DNA of 26,272 bases from the IMG/VR virus record IMGVR_UViG_3300023313_000027, positions 1 to 26,272 of that record. One strand, written 5' to 3'. Each line of letters starts with the position of its first letter. The stretch's first letter is position 1. Below, piece after piece: positions 7,681 through 12,893 of the stretch. The stretch is from a virus. The translations under genes were made by a program, and so were the position numbers. The notes under the pieces are model-generated. The model saw only the letters and a list, made by a program, of their open reading frames with translations. It was not told where the DNA came from and did not search any database.

Positions 7681-7683
7681 ATA
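7677..7683 (+). promoter_or_regulatory. Late promoter motif CTAAATA
   Basis: CTAAATA overlaps the stop codon of the sspB-like gene and lies 24 nt before the GTG start at 7708. It resembles the gp55-type late motif seen at five other places in the window. Confidence 0.55.
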
Positions 7684-7707
7684 GATTGACTACGATGGGA
7701 GATTGTT

Positions 7708-8721
7708 GTGGCAGCATATTGGATTGATAAAAAGGGAAATTTCGTCGAATCAAGAGATAACCATATCATAATGATTATCTCTCATCCAGAACGTTTTGGC
7801 TTCACTAAAAAGAAAGTCGAAGATACATATAACAAATATGGCGAAGTCATTGGTTCGGAAGGCAAAGCACGGCGCGAATTGATTGATGACGTCATTTCAC
7901 GCGGCTTCATTCGCATTCGCCTATATCCTAGAAGTCATTGGTCGATCACGATCGGCAAATTTGATTCGCGTACCAGAAGTTTGGTGACTGAATTTGCGAA
8001 CAAAATTGTCAACAAAAAGATTGATCCGGGTCTGGGTGGCAAAGATGTGTATATGCCAGTGAAGCTCGTAGCAGTTAAATCGAGACAAGAAAACAAAAAA
8101 TACACCATTAAGGATATTGCTGATGGTGTGTTGTTGACGGGGGAGCCAGTGGTTGAAACTTTGAATTTAATGACGTTTGATGAATTTTTGAACGAAAGCT
8201 CGCTATCGAGAGTGTGGCAGCATTTCACCAACAACGAAAAGACGGTCGTTATTTTGACCGCTTTCCGTGATGAAAAGACAAGGGAAGAAAATTTGCGTGG
8301 CAATAAAGCCATTGCTGCTAGTTTGAAGAATGCCGGTTTTGGTTATTTCTTTGTTGAAGGACACTACACCGAAAACAAAGGAACAGAAGATGAAGTGAAG
8401 GTCAAAGAAGAATCGATCTTTGCTATTGCGGAAAAGAACAAGTCAAGAAACTTGATCGAACTAGCACACAAGCTGGCTAATAAATATAATCAAGATTCGA
8501 TTTTCGTGAAAGAAGGTCTTGGCGATAAAAGTCGAGTTTACTTTTACACGAAGAAAGGCACGAAAGACAAGATCGACGGCAAATTGTCGCTTGGCAAAGT
8601 TGGTGAGTTTTACACCAAGCTGAACAACAAAAAACGAGCGAACACGTTTGTCTTTGAAAGTGCTACTACTGGCAGCGGATTTTTCGCTCGCCATAGAAAA
8701 AGTTTGACGGGGATGAAATAG
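7708..8721 (+). CDS. Two-part late protein: N-domain, internal capsid-targeting-like motif, DUF3293-like domain
   Basis: 337 aa. It starts at GTG 7708 with GGGAG at 7697-7701. Residues 1-150 form an unrecognised basic alpha/beta domain (SHPERFGFTKKKVEDTYNKYGE). At residue 155 comes MTFDEFLNESS, a close match to the T4 capsid-targeting peptide with a gp21-type cleavage site (LNE|S). Residues ~172-300 (VVILTAFRDEKTREENLRGN, then AIAASLKNAGFGYF, then EESIFAIAE, then LAHKLANKYNQDSIFV) follow the layout of DUF3293: N..N..L...L...G...EES.....A..LA...Q.A+. The domain's role is unknown. The last 13 bases, including the stop, double as the 5' end of the tmRNA. It lies between sspB and ssrA. Confidence 0.8.
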   Translation: MAAYWIDKKGNFVESRDNHIIMIISHPERFGFTKKKVEDTYNKYGEVIGSEGKARRELIDDVISRGFIRIRLYPRSHWSITIGKFDSRTRSLVTEFANKIVNKKIDPGLGGKDVYMPVKLVAVKSRQENKKYTIKDIADGVLLTGEPVVETLNLMTFDEFLNESSLSRVWQHFTNNEKTVVILTAFRDEKTREENLRGNKAIAASLKNAGFGYFFVEGHYTENKGTEDEVKVKEESIFAIAEKNKSRNLIELAHKLANKYNQDSIFVKEGLGDKSRVYFYTKKGTKDKIDGKLSLGKVGEFYTKLNNKKRANTFVFESATTGSGFFARHRKSLTGMK

Positions 8722-9057
8722 AATCGACGGTGATTCTGAATTCTTGTAAGCACGCAGGTAGGTTGACCACCTTAAACGTTGACACTGTTATAGCTGCAAA
8801 CGATACTGTAGCACTCGCACGCGCCGCGTGATGACCTTCTGGGATTGCTCGCCAATCGGCGATTCTAAGAAGGACAATTAGATTGGCTAAGGGTTTGGCC
8901 TAGTCGAACCAAACCACGAAAACTTAGACTTGAGATATGGGTTTGTATTTGCCGGTTTCGAGACCATATCAATAAACTAGGATAACCGGATAAGCGTGTA
9001 GAAAGCATGTAAGGATGGTTACCGGACTCGGAGGGCGGTACTCCGACATCTCCACCA
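8709..9057 (+). ncRNA. ssrA: Transfer-messenger RNA (tmRNA), tag ANDTVALARAA
   Basis: Rescues stalled ribosomes and adds a degradation tag. The 5' end GGGGATG (8709-8715) pairs fully with CATCTCC (9047-9053), followed by discriminator A and encoded CCA (9055-9057). The acceptor has G3.U70, the alanyl-tRNA synthetase identity pair. GAATCGACGG near the 5' end matches E. coli GGAUUCGACGGG. The resume codon GCA is at 8796. The frame reads ANDTVALARAA and ends with two TGA (8829-8834); upstream TATAGCT resembles the E. coli UAGUC resume signal. Downstream there are pseudoknot-type helices (CCTTCT/AGAAGG around TCGCC-AATC-GGCGA, and GGTTTGG/CCAAACC). The length of 349 nt fits (E. coli 363). Odd points: it overlaps the preceding CDS, and its T-arm loop (GGCGGTA between CGGAG and CTCCG) lacks the usual TTC. 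The order is standard, not permuted. Confidence 0.93.
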
Positions 9058-9077
9058 ATTCGAGTTGTGATTTTTGC

Positions 9078-9106
9078 TTGACAAGTTGAAACGCATCCAC
9101 TATAAT
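9078..9106 (+). promoter_or_regulatory. Sigma70 promoter for the first duplicate gene
   Basis: TTGACA (9078-9083), 17-bp spacer, TATAAT (9101-9106), with an extended GCTTGACA context shared with the promoters at 9630, 10785, 13252 and 25107. Confidence 0.92.
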
Positions 9107-9135
9107 TTTGCTATCAAGAAACGGGAGTGAATTAA

Positions 9136-9633
9136 ATGACAGATAAAGAAAAAGCAAAAGAAATTCGAGCATTGCTGAAAAAGAAGTTCGGTCTGACTTC
9201 GCGCGATGTTAGTGTTCGTTCGCGTTCTTCGATTGATCTTGAAATCAAAACGATCAAAGCACTGATGATCAAGAGCAAAATTGAAAAGGAATCGTCGCAG
9301 TTTGAGAGAATTTTCCGCGATCATGCGACCGGCGAAATCCTTGCTGGTGGCAACACTTTTGTTTTTGTGTCTATCGAGTGGAAATTTCGCAAGAAGTTGG
9401 CTTCTGCTGTTGAAGCAGAAATTATGAGAACAACAAAGACTGGTGAATTGGAAAACGGTACAGTTGTTAAGTTGTTTGGTAAAATTGAATTGGCTAAAAC
9501 GAATCGCGGTGAATATGTTGTATCATATAAAAAAGCACACGAGTTTTTGGTTCACGATTTGAAAAGCAACACCAACTCTGTTCTCGGCTTCATCATCAAC
9601 AACGCACCCGAAGTTTTGAAAAAACTTGCTTGA
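9136..9633 (+). CDS. Unknown early protein, copy 1 of a duplicated pair
   Basis: 165 aa. Its N-terminus (KEIRALLKKKFGLTSRDVSVRS) resembles the LPD29-type domain of mobile-element proteins ('IR..LK..FP...FSVRS'), though I would not assign function from this. The central segment HATGEILAGGNTFVFVSIEW is very conserved between the two copies (165 aa each, about 60 percent identical by eye). The C-terminal half has diverged more. GGGAG precedes ATG 9136, and the sequence from that site to about codon 12 is nearly identical to the copy at 10007, so the duplication included the control region. The stop codon lies within the -35 of the next promoter. No membrane segment is seen. Confidence 0.82.
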   Translation: MTDKEKAKEIRALLKKKFGLTSRDVSVRSRSSIDLEIKTIKALMIKSKIEKESSQFERIFRDHATGEILAGGNTFVFVSIEWKFRKKLASAVEAEIMRTTKTGELENGTVVKLFGKIELAKTNRGEYVVSYKKAHEFLVHDLKSNTNSVLGFIINNAPEVLKKLA

Positions 9634-9658
9634 CAAGTGAAATCGATCGCGCTATAAT
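9630..9658 (+). promoter_or_regulatory. Sigma70 promoter for the 62-aa gene
   Basis: TTGACA (9630-9635), 17-bp spacer, TATAAT (9653-9658). The TGA inside the -35 is the stop codon of the upstream gene. Confidence 0.92.
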
Positions 9659-9688
9659 TCTGCTATCGAAACGAGAGAGGTTAAGTCA

Positions 9689-9877
9689 ATGAGATATGTT
9701 CTGTGGGCACTACCAAAGGGAAAGAAAGACCCGATCTATGAACGAATCCTTTTGTCGTCTGCTACAAAAGCTGACATTGCTAAAATTAAAAAGCTGGCAA
9801 CAAAAGATGGTTGGCATTCATTCCGAGTGATGCCGCTGGACGGCAAGAAGCCCGATTTTGTTGGTGCTATTCGCTGA
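9689..9877 (+). CDS. Small conserved-looking protein, 62 aa
   Basis: Begins MRYVLWALPKGKKDPIYERI and contains ATKADIAKIKKLATKDGWHS FRV, a helix followed by a beta strand, a layout resembling small proteins of proteobacterial phages and plasmids that I have seen only as hypotheticals. GAGAGG at 9673-9678 lies before ATG 9689. It is soluble with no membrane segment, and is expressed from its own strong early promoter, suggesting a host take-over or regulatory role. That role is inference. Confidence 0.78.
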   Translation: MRYVLWALPKGKKDPIYERILLSSATKADIAKIKKLATKDGWHSFRVMPLDGKKPDFVGAIR

Positions 9878-9888
9878 ACGGAATTGAT

Positions 9889-9960
9889 TTGAATGTCAAT
9901 TTTTCATTTCTGATAGCCATTGTCTTGTGGGCTTTGGCGATTTTCTTGTTGACATTATGA
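9889..9960 (+). CDS. Possible 23-aa membrane micro-protein
   Basis: A TTG-started frame (9889) with weak GGA upstream (9880-9882) encodes a short peptide, starting MNVNFSFLIAIVLWAL, almost entirely hydrophobic, consistent with one membrane-spanning helix. It lies downstream of the 62-aa gene and its 3' end overlaps the -35 of the next promoter. The unusual start and small size make this uncertain; a chance open frame is a real alternative. Confidence 0.3.
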   Translation: MNVNFSFLIAIVLWALAIFLLTL

Positions 9961-9977
9961 TTTCTAAATGCTATGAT
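9949..9977 (+). promoter_or_regulatory. Sigma70 promoter for the second duplicate gene
   Basis: TTGACA (9949-9954), 17-bp spacer, TATGAT (9972-9977). Confidence 0.85.
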
Positions 9978-10006
9978 TAGCGCATAAACAAACGGGAGTG
10001 AATTAA

Positions 10007-10504
10007 ATGACAGACAAAGAAAAAGCAAAAGAAATTCGTGCGCTGCTGAAAAAGGACTTCGGGTTGACAGCTCGTGATGTTAGCGTTCGTTCGACTTCTT
10101 CGATCAATTTGAACATCAAGACCGCGAAAGCTCTTGCTCTAAGGGAAAAGATCAAAAAGGCTGTAGCAAAATTCGAGCGAGTTTTTCGTGATCATGTTAC
10201 CGGAGAAATCCTTGCTGGCGGCAACACTTTTGTTTTTGTGTCGATTGATTGGAGTTTTCACAAGAAGTTGACCGAAGCAATCAAGAAAGAGCTTGATCGC
10301 GTTGTCGGCAGCGGTGAAATGGAAGATGGTACAGTTGTCAAGCTGTTCGGTAAAATCGATTTGTCAAAATATAATGGCGTTTATAGCATCAAGTATCGTA
10401 ACGAACGTAAACTTTTGCGCAACGATGTTTTGCGTTACAACTTGGATGAAATTTTGGAGTTCACCGCAAATAGCGCAACTAGCGTCTTGAAACAGTTTGC
10501 TTGA
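10007..10504 (+). CDS. Unknown early protein, copy 2 of a duplicated pair
   Basis: 165 aa, a paralogue of the gene at 9136 with the same length, same start (MTDKEKAKEIRALLKK), the same conserved core (GEILAGGNTFVFVSI then W) and the same ending pattern (VLK then LA). The region around the start, with GGGAGTGAATTAA before ATG, is copied too. Differences cluster in the middle helix and C-terminus, where copy 2 reads YSIKYRNERKLLRNDV. Function unknown. It is followed by a gene that overlaps its stop (TGATG), which copy 1 lacks. Confidence 0.82.
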   Translation: MTDKEKAKEIRALLKKDFGLTARDVSVRSTSSINLNIKTAKALALREKIKKAVAKFERVFRDHVTGEILAGGNTFVFVSIDWSFHKKLTEAIKKELDRVVGSGEMEDGTVVKLFGKIDLSKYNGVYSIKYRNERKLLRNDVLRYNLDEILEFTANSATSVLKQFA

Positions 10505-10776
10505 TGTTTGCTAAATTATCGTTGACAGCAATGGCGTTTCTTTTCGCTGGTTCGACACTTTACTACGAAAACGCTTTGACCAAACAAAAAGAAACGATGA
10601 TGAAGCAAATCGAAAAGCAACAAAAACGAATTGATGCCATCGAAGCTAAATTGATGGAAGCAAATCGAATGACGATTGACGATGTTCAAGATCGGCTCTT
10701 GAAAAAGGGTTGGTCTGAAAGCACCGCTAAATATGCCGCTAACGTTTGTGTTTTTAATGTGGCGAGCAACTTTTGA
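10504..10776 (+). CDS. Small membrane-anchored coiled-coil protein
   Basis: 90 aa. Residues 4-17 (KLSLTAMAFLFAGSTL) form an N-terminal hydrophobic segment, followed by a heptad-like coiled coil (ENALTKQKETMMKQIEKQQ and KRIDAIEAKLMEA) and a small C-terminal helical domain (DVQDRLLKKGWSESTAKYAA). It could be a signal-anchored inner-membrane protein facing the periplasm, of the type phages use for superinfection exclusion or lysis control; that is inference. ATG 10504 overlaps the upstream TGA by one base and is chosen over TTG 10501. Confidence 0.75.
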   Translation: MFAKLSLTAMAFLFAGSTLYYENALTKQKETMMKQIEKQQKRIDAIEAKLMEANRMTIDDVQDRLLKKGWSESTAKYAANVCVFNVASNF

Positions 10777-10784
10777 AAAAATGC

Positions 10785-10813
10785 TTGACATGAACGTTTA
10801 GATGATGTAGAAT
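10785..10813 (+). promoter_or_regulatory. Sigma70 promoter of the stable-RNA region
   Basis: TTGACA (10785-10790), 17-bp spacer, TAGAAT (10808-10813), in the GCTTGACA context. The transcript would start near 10820 and run into the hairpin region, the three tRNAs and probably the porin gene, since no terminator is seen before 12386. Confidence 0.85.
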
Positions 10814-11047
10814 TCGATTTGTTGAAACGGTGAGCAAAAACTCACCATCGGTGAAAAGCCGTAAAATGTTAAAGACTCCTCGACGTCTTCCTCCCGCGTC
10901 GAGTTGAGCGTCGGCCAGCGCGACGATCATGCGCCTCCCCGTTGCTGAATAGAAGCAACAAAGACGAGATATTGGACTCTGGGCCGGACAGTTTGTAAAA
11001 TGATAAGATAAAAATTTTGATCGGTTTAGAACACGACAAATAGTTTT
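10814..11047 (+). ncRNA. Candidate structured small RNA with anti-Shine-Dalgarno-like loop
   Basis: No convincing coding frame. Consecutive hairpins can be seen: GGTGAG/CTCACC (10829-10846), CTCGACG/CGTCGAG (10879-10903) with loop TCTTCCTCCCG, CGTCG/CGACG (10909-10925), then unpaired GCGCCTCCCC (10931-10940), then GTTGCT/AGCAAC (10941-10959). The loop UCCUCCC and the unpaired CCUCCCC are complementary to Shine-Dalgarno sequences. This resembles bacterial sRNAs carrying CCUCC loops that block translation initiation. It begins right at a strong promoter and ends at the 5' end of an initiator tRNA. It might instead be only a processed tRNA leader. Confidence 0.5.
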
Positions 11048-11123
11048 CGCGGTGTGGACAAATGGTTAAGTCGTCGGGTTCATGTCCCGAAGATTGGTGG
11101 TTCGATTCCACCCACCGCTACCA
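11048..11123 (+). tRNA. Initiator tRNA-fMet (CAU)
   Basis: 76 nt with encoded CCA. It folds as a cloverleaf: acceptor 2-7/66-71 paired, T-stem GGTGG/CCACC with loop TTCGATT, anticodon stem TCGGG/CCCGA with loop TTCATGT. All three bacterial initiator features are visible: position 1 C is unpaired with U72 (C1xU72, as C1xA72 in E. coli), A11-U24 in the D stem (GAC/GTC), and three consecutive G-C pairs (GGG/CCC) at the base of the anticodon stem. The anticodon stem is identical to that of E. coli fMet tRNA. An elongator Met or Ile2 tRNA would not show this combination. Confidence 0.93.
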
Positions 11124-11331
11124 AGTTTTGATCATCGACGGATGATCAAAGTGGCTGGCTGAATAAGCTCTCTGCAGAAGGAGCTAAAGCACTTGCTACA
11201 GGTTGTGCTGACACGATGCCGAAATCGGTGAGTGGTTCTTCGACAGAAGATAGCAAGGTTTCGCGGAAAAATGTATTTAAGGCATTCTGCTCCGTGATTG
11301 TGGGTAAAACCGAATCCCACGCCACACATAA
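11124..11331 (+). other. Structured untranslated spacer between tRNA-fMet and tRNA-Thr
   Basis: Starts with a 10-bp hairpin, TTTGATCATC/GATGATCAAA with a GACG loop (11127-11150), without T-tract. Then GTGGC (11151-11155) can close with GCCAC (11321-11325) around further stems: AGCTC/GAGCT (11166-11185), AGCAC/GTGCT (11188-11209) and GTGGG/CCCAC (11300-11320). This is an ordered set of nested helices, so an unknown structured RNA or processing element is possible. One plus frame stays open across it but lacks a usable start. I do not recognise the element. Confidence 0.45.
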
Positions 11332-11407
11332 GCCTCGTTAGCTCAATTGGTAGAGCAGTTGATTTGTAATCAACAGGTTGGCGATTCGATTTCGTCACGA
11401 GGCTCCA
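11332..11407 (+). tRNA. tRNA-Thr (UGU)
   Basis: Cloverleaf with acceptor GCCTCGT/ACGAGGC, D-arm GCTC/GAGC, anticodon stem GTTGA/TCAAC with loop TTTGTAA (anticodon TGT), T-arm GGCGA/TCGTC with loop TTCGATT, discriminator T and encoded CCA. Confidence 0.95.
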
Positions 11408-11496
11408 TTTTGCTTGCTAGTCACTACGTCGTTGACAGCAAAAATCAGGAATAGCGCGCCTTTGGTTTTCGATCAAGCCCATAAACGCGCCACCAA
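11408..11496 (+). other. Spacer between tRNA-Thr and tRNA-Asn
   Basis: 89 nt without a coding frame. It has GCGCG (11453-11457) able to pair with CGCGC near 11486, and a TTGACA at 11432-11437 without a matching -10. I see no further feature. Confidence 0.4.
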
Positions 11497-11571
11497 TGGG
11501 TTGTAGTTCAGTGGCAGAACAGCGGACTGTTAATCCGCATGTCGCAAGTTCGATCCTTGCCAACCCAGCCA
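11497..11571 (+). tRNA. tRNA-Asn (GUU)
   Basis: Cloverleaf with acceptor TGGGTTG/CAACCCA, D-arm GTTC/GAAC, anticodon stem GCGGA/TCCGC with loop CTGTTAA (anticodon GTT), T-arm GCAAG/CTTGC with loop TTCGATC, discriminator G and encoded CCA. Confidence 0.96.
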
Positions 11572-11595
11572 TTCAACAAAAATAGGAGAAAAACA

Positions 11596-11688
11596 ATGAA
11601 TTATACAATTTCTTTTGCGGTTATTTCCGCAATCGGAACCGCGCTGACTATCGGCGCAATCATCTTTCACGCAACCGTGATTTCTTGA
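11596..11688 (+). CDS. 30-aa single-span membrane protein
   Basis: ATG 11596 has AGGAGA at 11585-11589, a good spacing. The peptide starts MNYTISFAVISAIGTALTIG and is hydrophobic throughout, ending HATVIS, consistent with one transmembrane helix. It is followed 14 nt later by the porin gene, with that gene's ribosome binding site in the gap, so the two are co-expressed. It could be a small inner-membrane regulator or simply a leader peptide for the porin mRNA. Confidence 0.62.
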   Translation: MNYTISFAVISAIGTALTIGAIIFHATVIS

Positions 11689-11702
11689 GAAGGAGAAACT
11701 AA

Positions 11703-12362
11703 TTGAAGAAGAAACTAATCGCTATTGCTGCTATGGTATTCGTAACCGGAACAGCAAACGCATTTGAAATCGAAGGAACAGGAACTCTATCAGCACAAAG
11801 TAAATATGTTTGGCGTGGTGTTGAACAGACGACCAAGCCCGTTGCTCAAGGTTCGCTGGACTTCACGACCAAGTTTGTTGAATTTGGCGTCTGGGGTTCG
11901 ACGCTACAGCAGCAGAAGCAGTATGAAGTCGATCCCTATGTTGGCGTTCGCTATGAAAATTCTGGCGTCGAAGGTCGCCTAGGTTTGATTTCATACAACT
12001 ATTTTGGTGCTAACATCCAAAATCAACCATACACCGAATTATATGCTTCCGTGGCTTACAACAACGACTATGTGACGCCATCCGTCACCTACTATCGCTC
12101 AATTCAGTCAAAGGATGTTTGGATTGAAGGCGCGGTCGATGTTTCGTATGATATTGTTTCGCTGAAAGTGGGCACAAGTTATGGTCTGTATAAGTCGATC
12201 AAAGCACCGAACGGTTTTGAAACTGTTTTTGGTTCGCTGACTGCTGATCTAACAAACGGGTTTTCAGCAAACGTTGACTACAGCTTTGCTCTTGGCGACA
12301 AGAAGATTGCGGGCATCCAGTCGAAAAACTTGATTTCTGGTGGGATTTCCTACAACTTCTAA
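11703..12362 (+). CDS. Outer-membrane beta-barrel, TorF-family putative porin
   Basis: 219 aa, starting at TTG 11703 with AAGGAGA at 11690-11696. The signal peptide MKKKLIAIAAMVFVTGTANA is probably cut after residue 20. The mature protein starts GTGTLSAQSKYVWRGVEQTTKPVAQGSLDF, matching the TorF/Gcw_chp family pattern (S.YV.RG.SQT...PA.QGGLD), followed by alternating amphipathic strands (FGVWGST, YVGVRYEN, RLGLISYNYFG, TPSVTYYRS, SLKVGTSYGLY). It ends in a C-terminal aromatic, SGGISYNF, the outer-membrane sorting signal for BAM. Such porins are chromosomal in proteobacteria, so a phage copy is unusual. It could change outer-membrane permeability, or act in superinfection exclusion. Confidence 0.88.
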   Translation: MKKKLIAIAAMVFVTGTANAFEIEGTGTLSAQSKYVWRGVEQTTKPVAQGSLDFTTKFVEFGVWGSTLQQQKQYEVDPYVGVRYENSGVEGRLGLISYNYFGANIQNQPYTELYASVAYNNDYVTPSVTYYRSIQSKDVWIEGAVDVSYDIVSLKVGTSYGLYKSIKAPNGFETVFGSLTADLTNGFSANVDYSFALGDKKIAGIQSKNLISGGISYNF

Positions 12363-12385
12363 CCAAAATTAAATCGACAGCATGA

Positions 12386-12414
12386 AAAAGGGGAGGCATT
12401 TTGCTTCCCCTTTT
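12386..12414 (+). terminator. Rho-independent terminator after the porin gene
   Basis: GGGGAGGC (12390-12397) pairs with GCTTCCCC (12403-12410) with one G.U pair. It is flanked by A and T tracts (12386-12389, 12411-12414), so it can work in both directions. Confidence 0.9.
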
Positions 12415-12416
12415 GT

Positions 12417-12424
12417 CATAAATA
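12417..12424 (+). promoter_or_regulatory. Late promoter motif CATAAATA
   Basis: Directly follows the porin terminator and ends 8 nt before ATG 12433. A late transcript would begin at or just before the start codon. Confidence 0.6.
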
Positions 12425-12432
12425 ATTGCGCT

Positions 12433-12810
12433 ATGTCATCATTCACCGATCCTGTTATATTGAAAGTCTTGAAGCAACGGGAATTTGAAGTGTATGAAGA
12501 TTTTGAGTTTCACGTTGGTTGCTATCCATCCGAACGAATAATCACCGTGAAGCGCGGAACGAAAACTGACATTGCTACAATTCCTAGATTGTTTTGGATT
12601 TTTTTTCCACCAATCGGGAATTATACAAAAGCAGCAATCGTTCACGATTATTTGTATCGAACGCCAAGCGAGCGCGTTACAAGAAAAGAAGCCGATGAGA
12701 TTTTTCTTGAAGCATTGGTCGTTTCTGGCGTATCGCCGATTGTGAGATATGGTATGTTCTATGCCGTGAGATTGTGTGGAAAACGATTTTTCAGAAAAAG
12801 GACTTTCTAA
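12433..12810 (+). CDS. DUF1353 family phage protein
   Basis: 125 aa from ATG 12433; the frame remains open upstream to 12382 but that would run through the terminator. The DUF1353 signature is clear: YEDFEFHVG, ITVKRGTKTDIATIPRLFW (~38-56), PIGNYTKAAIVHDYLYR (~61-77), then RKEADEIFLEAL (~83) and a C-terminal amphipathic helix. DUF1353 proteins are common near structural or lysis genes of tailed phages; function is unknown. There is no Shine-Dalgarno, and the late motif lies only 8 nt upstream. Confidence 0.9.
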   Translation: MSSFTDPVILKVLKQREFEVYEDFEFHVGCYPSERIITVKRGTKTDIATIPRLFWIFFPPIGNYTKAAIVHDYLYRTPSERVTRKEADEIFLEALVVSGVSPIVRYGMFYAVRLCGKRFFRKRTF

Positions 12811-12811
12811 A

Positions 12812-12892
12812 ATGAACGACCCATTTCCCTACGACGTTATTGCTGTTGTGATTGCTATTTTTGCTGCTATTCTTTTGTACATTTCGGCTTAA
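12812..12892 (+). CDS. 26-aa single-span membrane protein
   Basis: ATG 12812 has AAGGA 9 nt upstream (12798-12802). The peptide begins MNDPFPYDVIAVVIAIFAAI and is one transmembrane helix with an acidic N-terminus. The stop TAA is directly followed by the next ATG (TAAAATG). It may be a small late membrane protein such as a lysis accessory; there is no direct support for that. Confidence 0.6.
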   Translation: MNDPFPYDVIAVVIAIFAAILLYISA

Positions 12893-12893
12893 A

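Noticed and set aside
8709-9057. Circularly permuted (two-piece) tmRNA
   Set aside because: The acceptor 5' strand precedes the tag and the 3' strand with CCA follows it, which is the standard order.
10869-11111. Minus-strand frame of 80 aa over the hairpin region and tRNA-fMet
   Set aside because: Crosses a firmly folded tRNA; its sequence is what antisense translation of a tRNA usually gives.
11151-11343. Plus-strand open frame in the tRNA spacer
   Set aside because: Reads smoothly (starting after a TGA) but has no start codon until an internal ATG without a ribosome binding site, and ends inside tRNA-Thr. The nested helices explain the sequence better; a decayed gene remains possible.
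11132-11398. Minus-strand frame of 88 aa over the tRNA spacer and tRNA-Thr
   Set aside because: Also an antisense shadow of a tRNA, beginning with the usual QPVDYKSTALPIELTRL sequence.
11432-11437. TTGACA between tRNA-Thr and tRNA-Asn
   Set aside because: No acceptable -10 element 16-18 bp downstream.
12382-12432. Upstream extension of the DUF1353 gene
   Set aside because: It would begin inside a terminator hairpin and before the late motif; ATG 12433 starts the family-like sequence.
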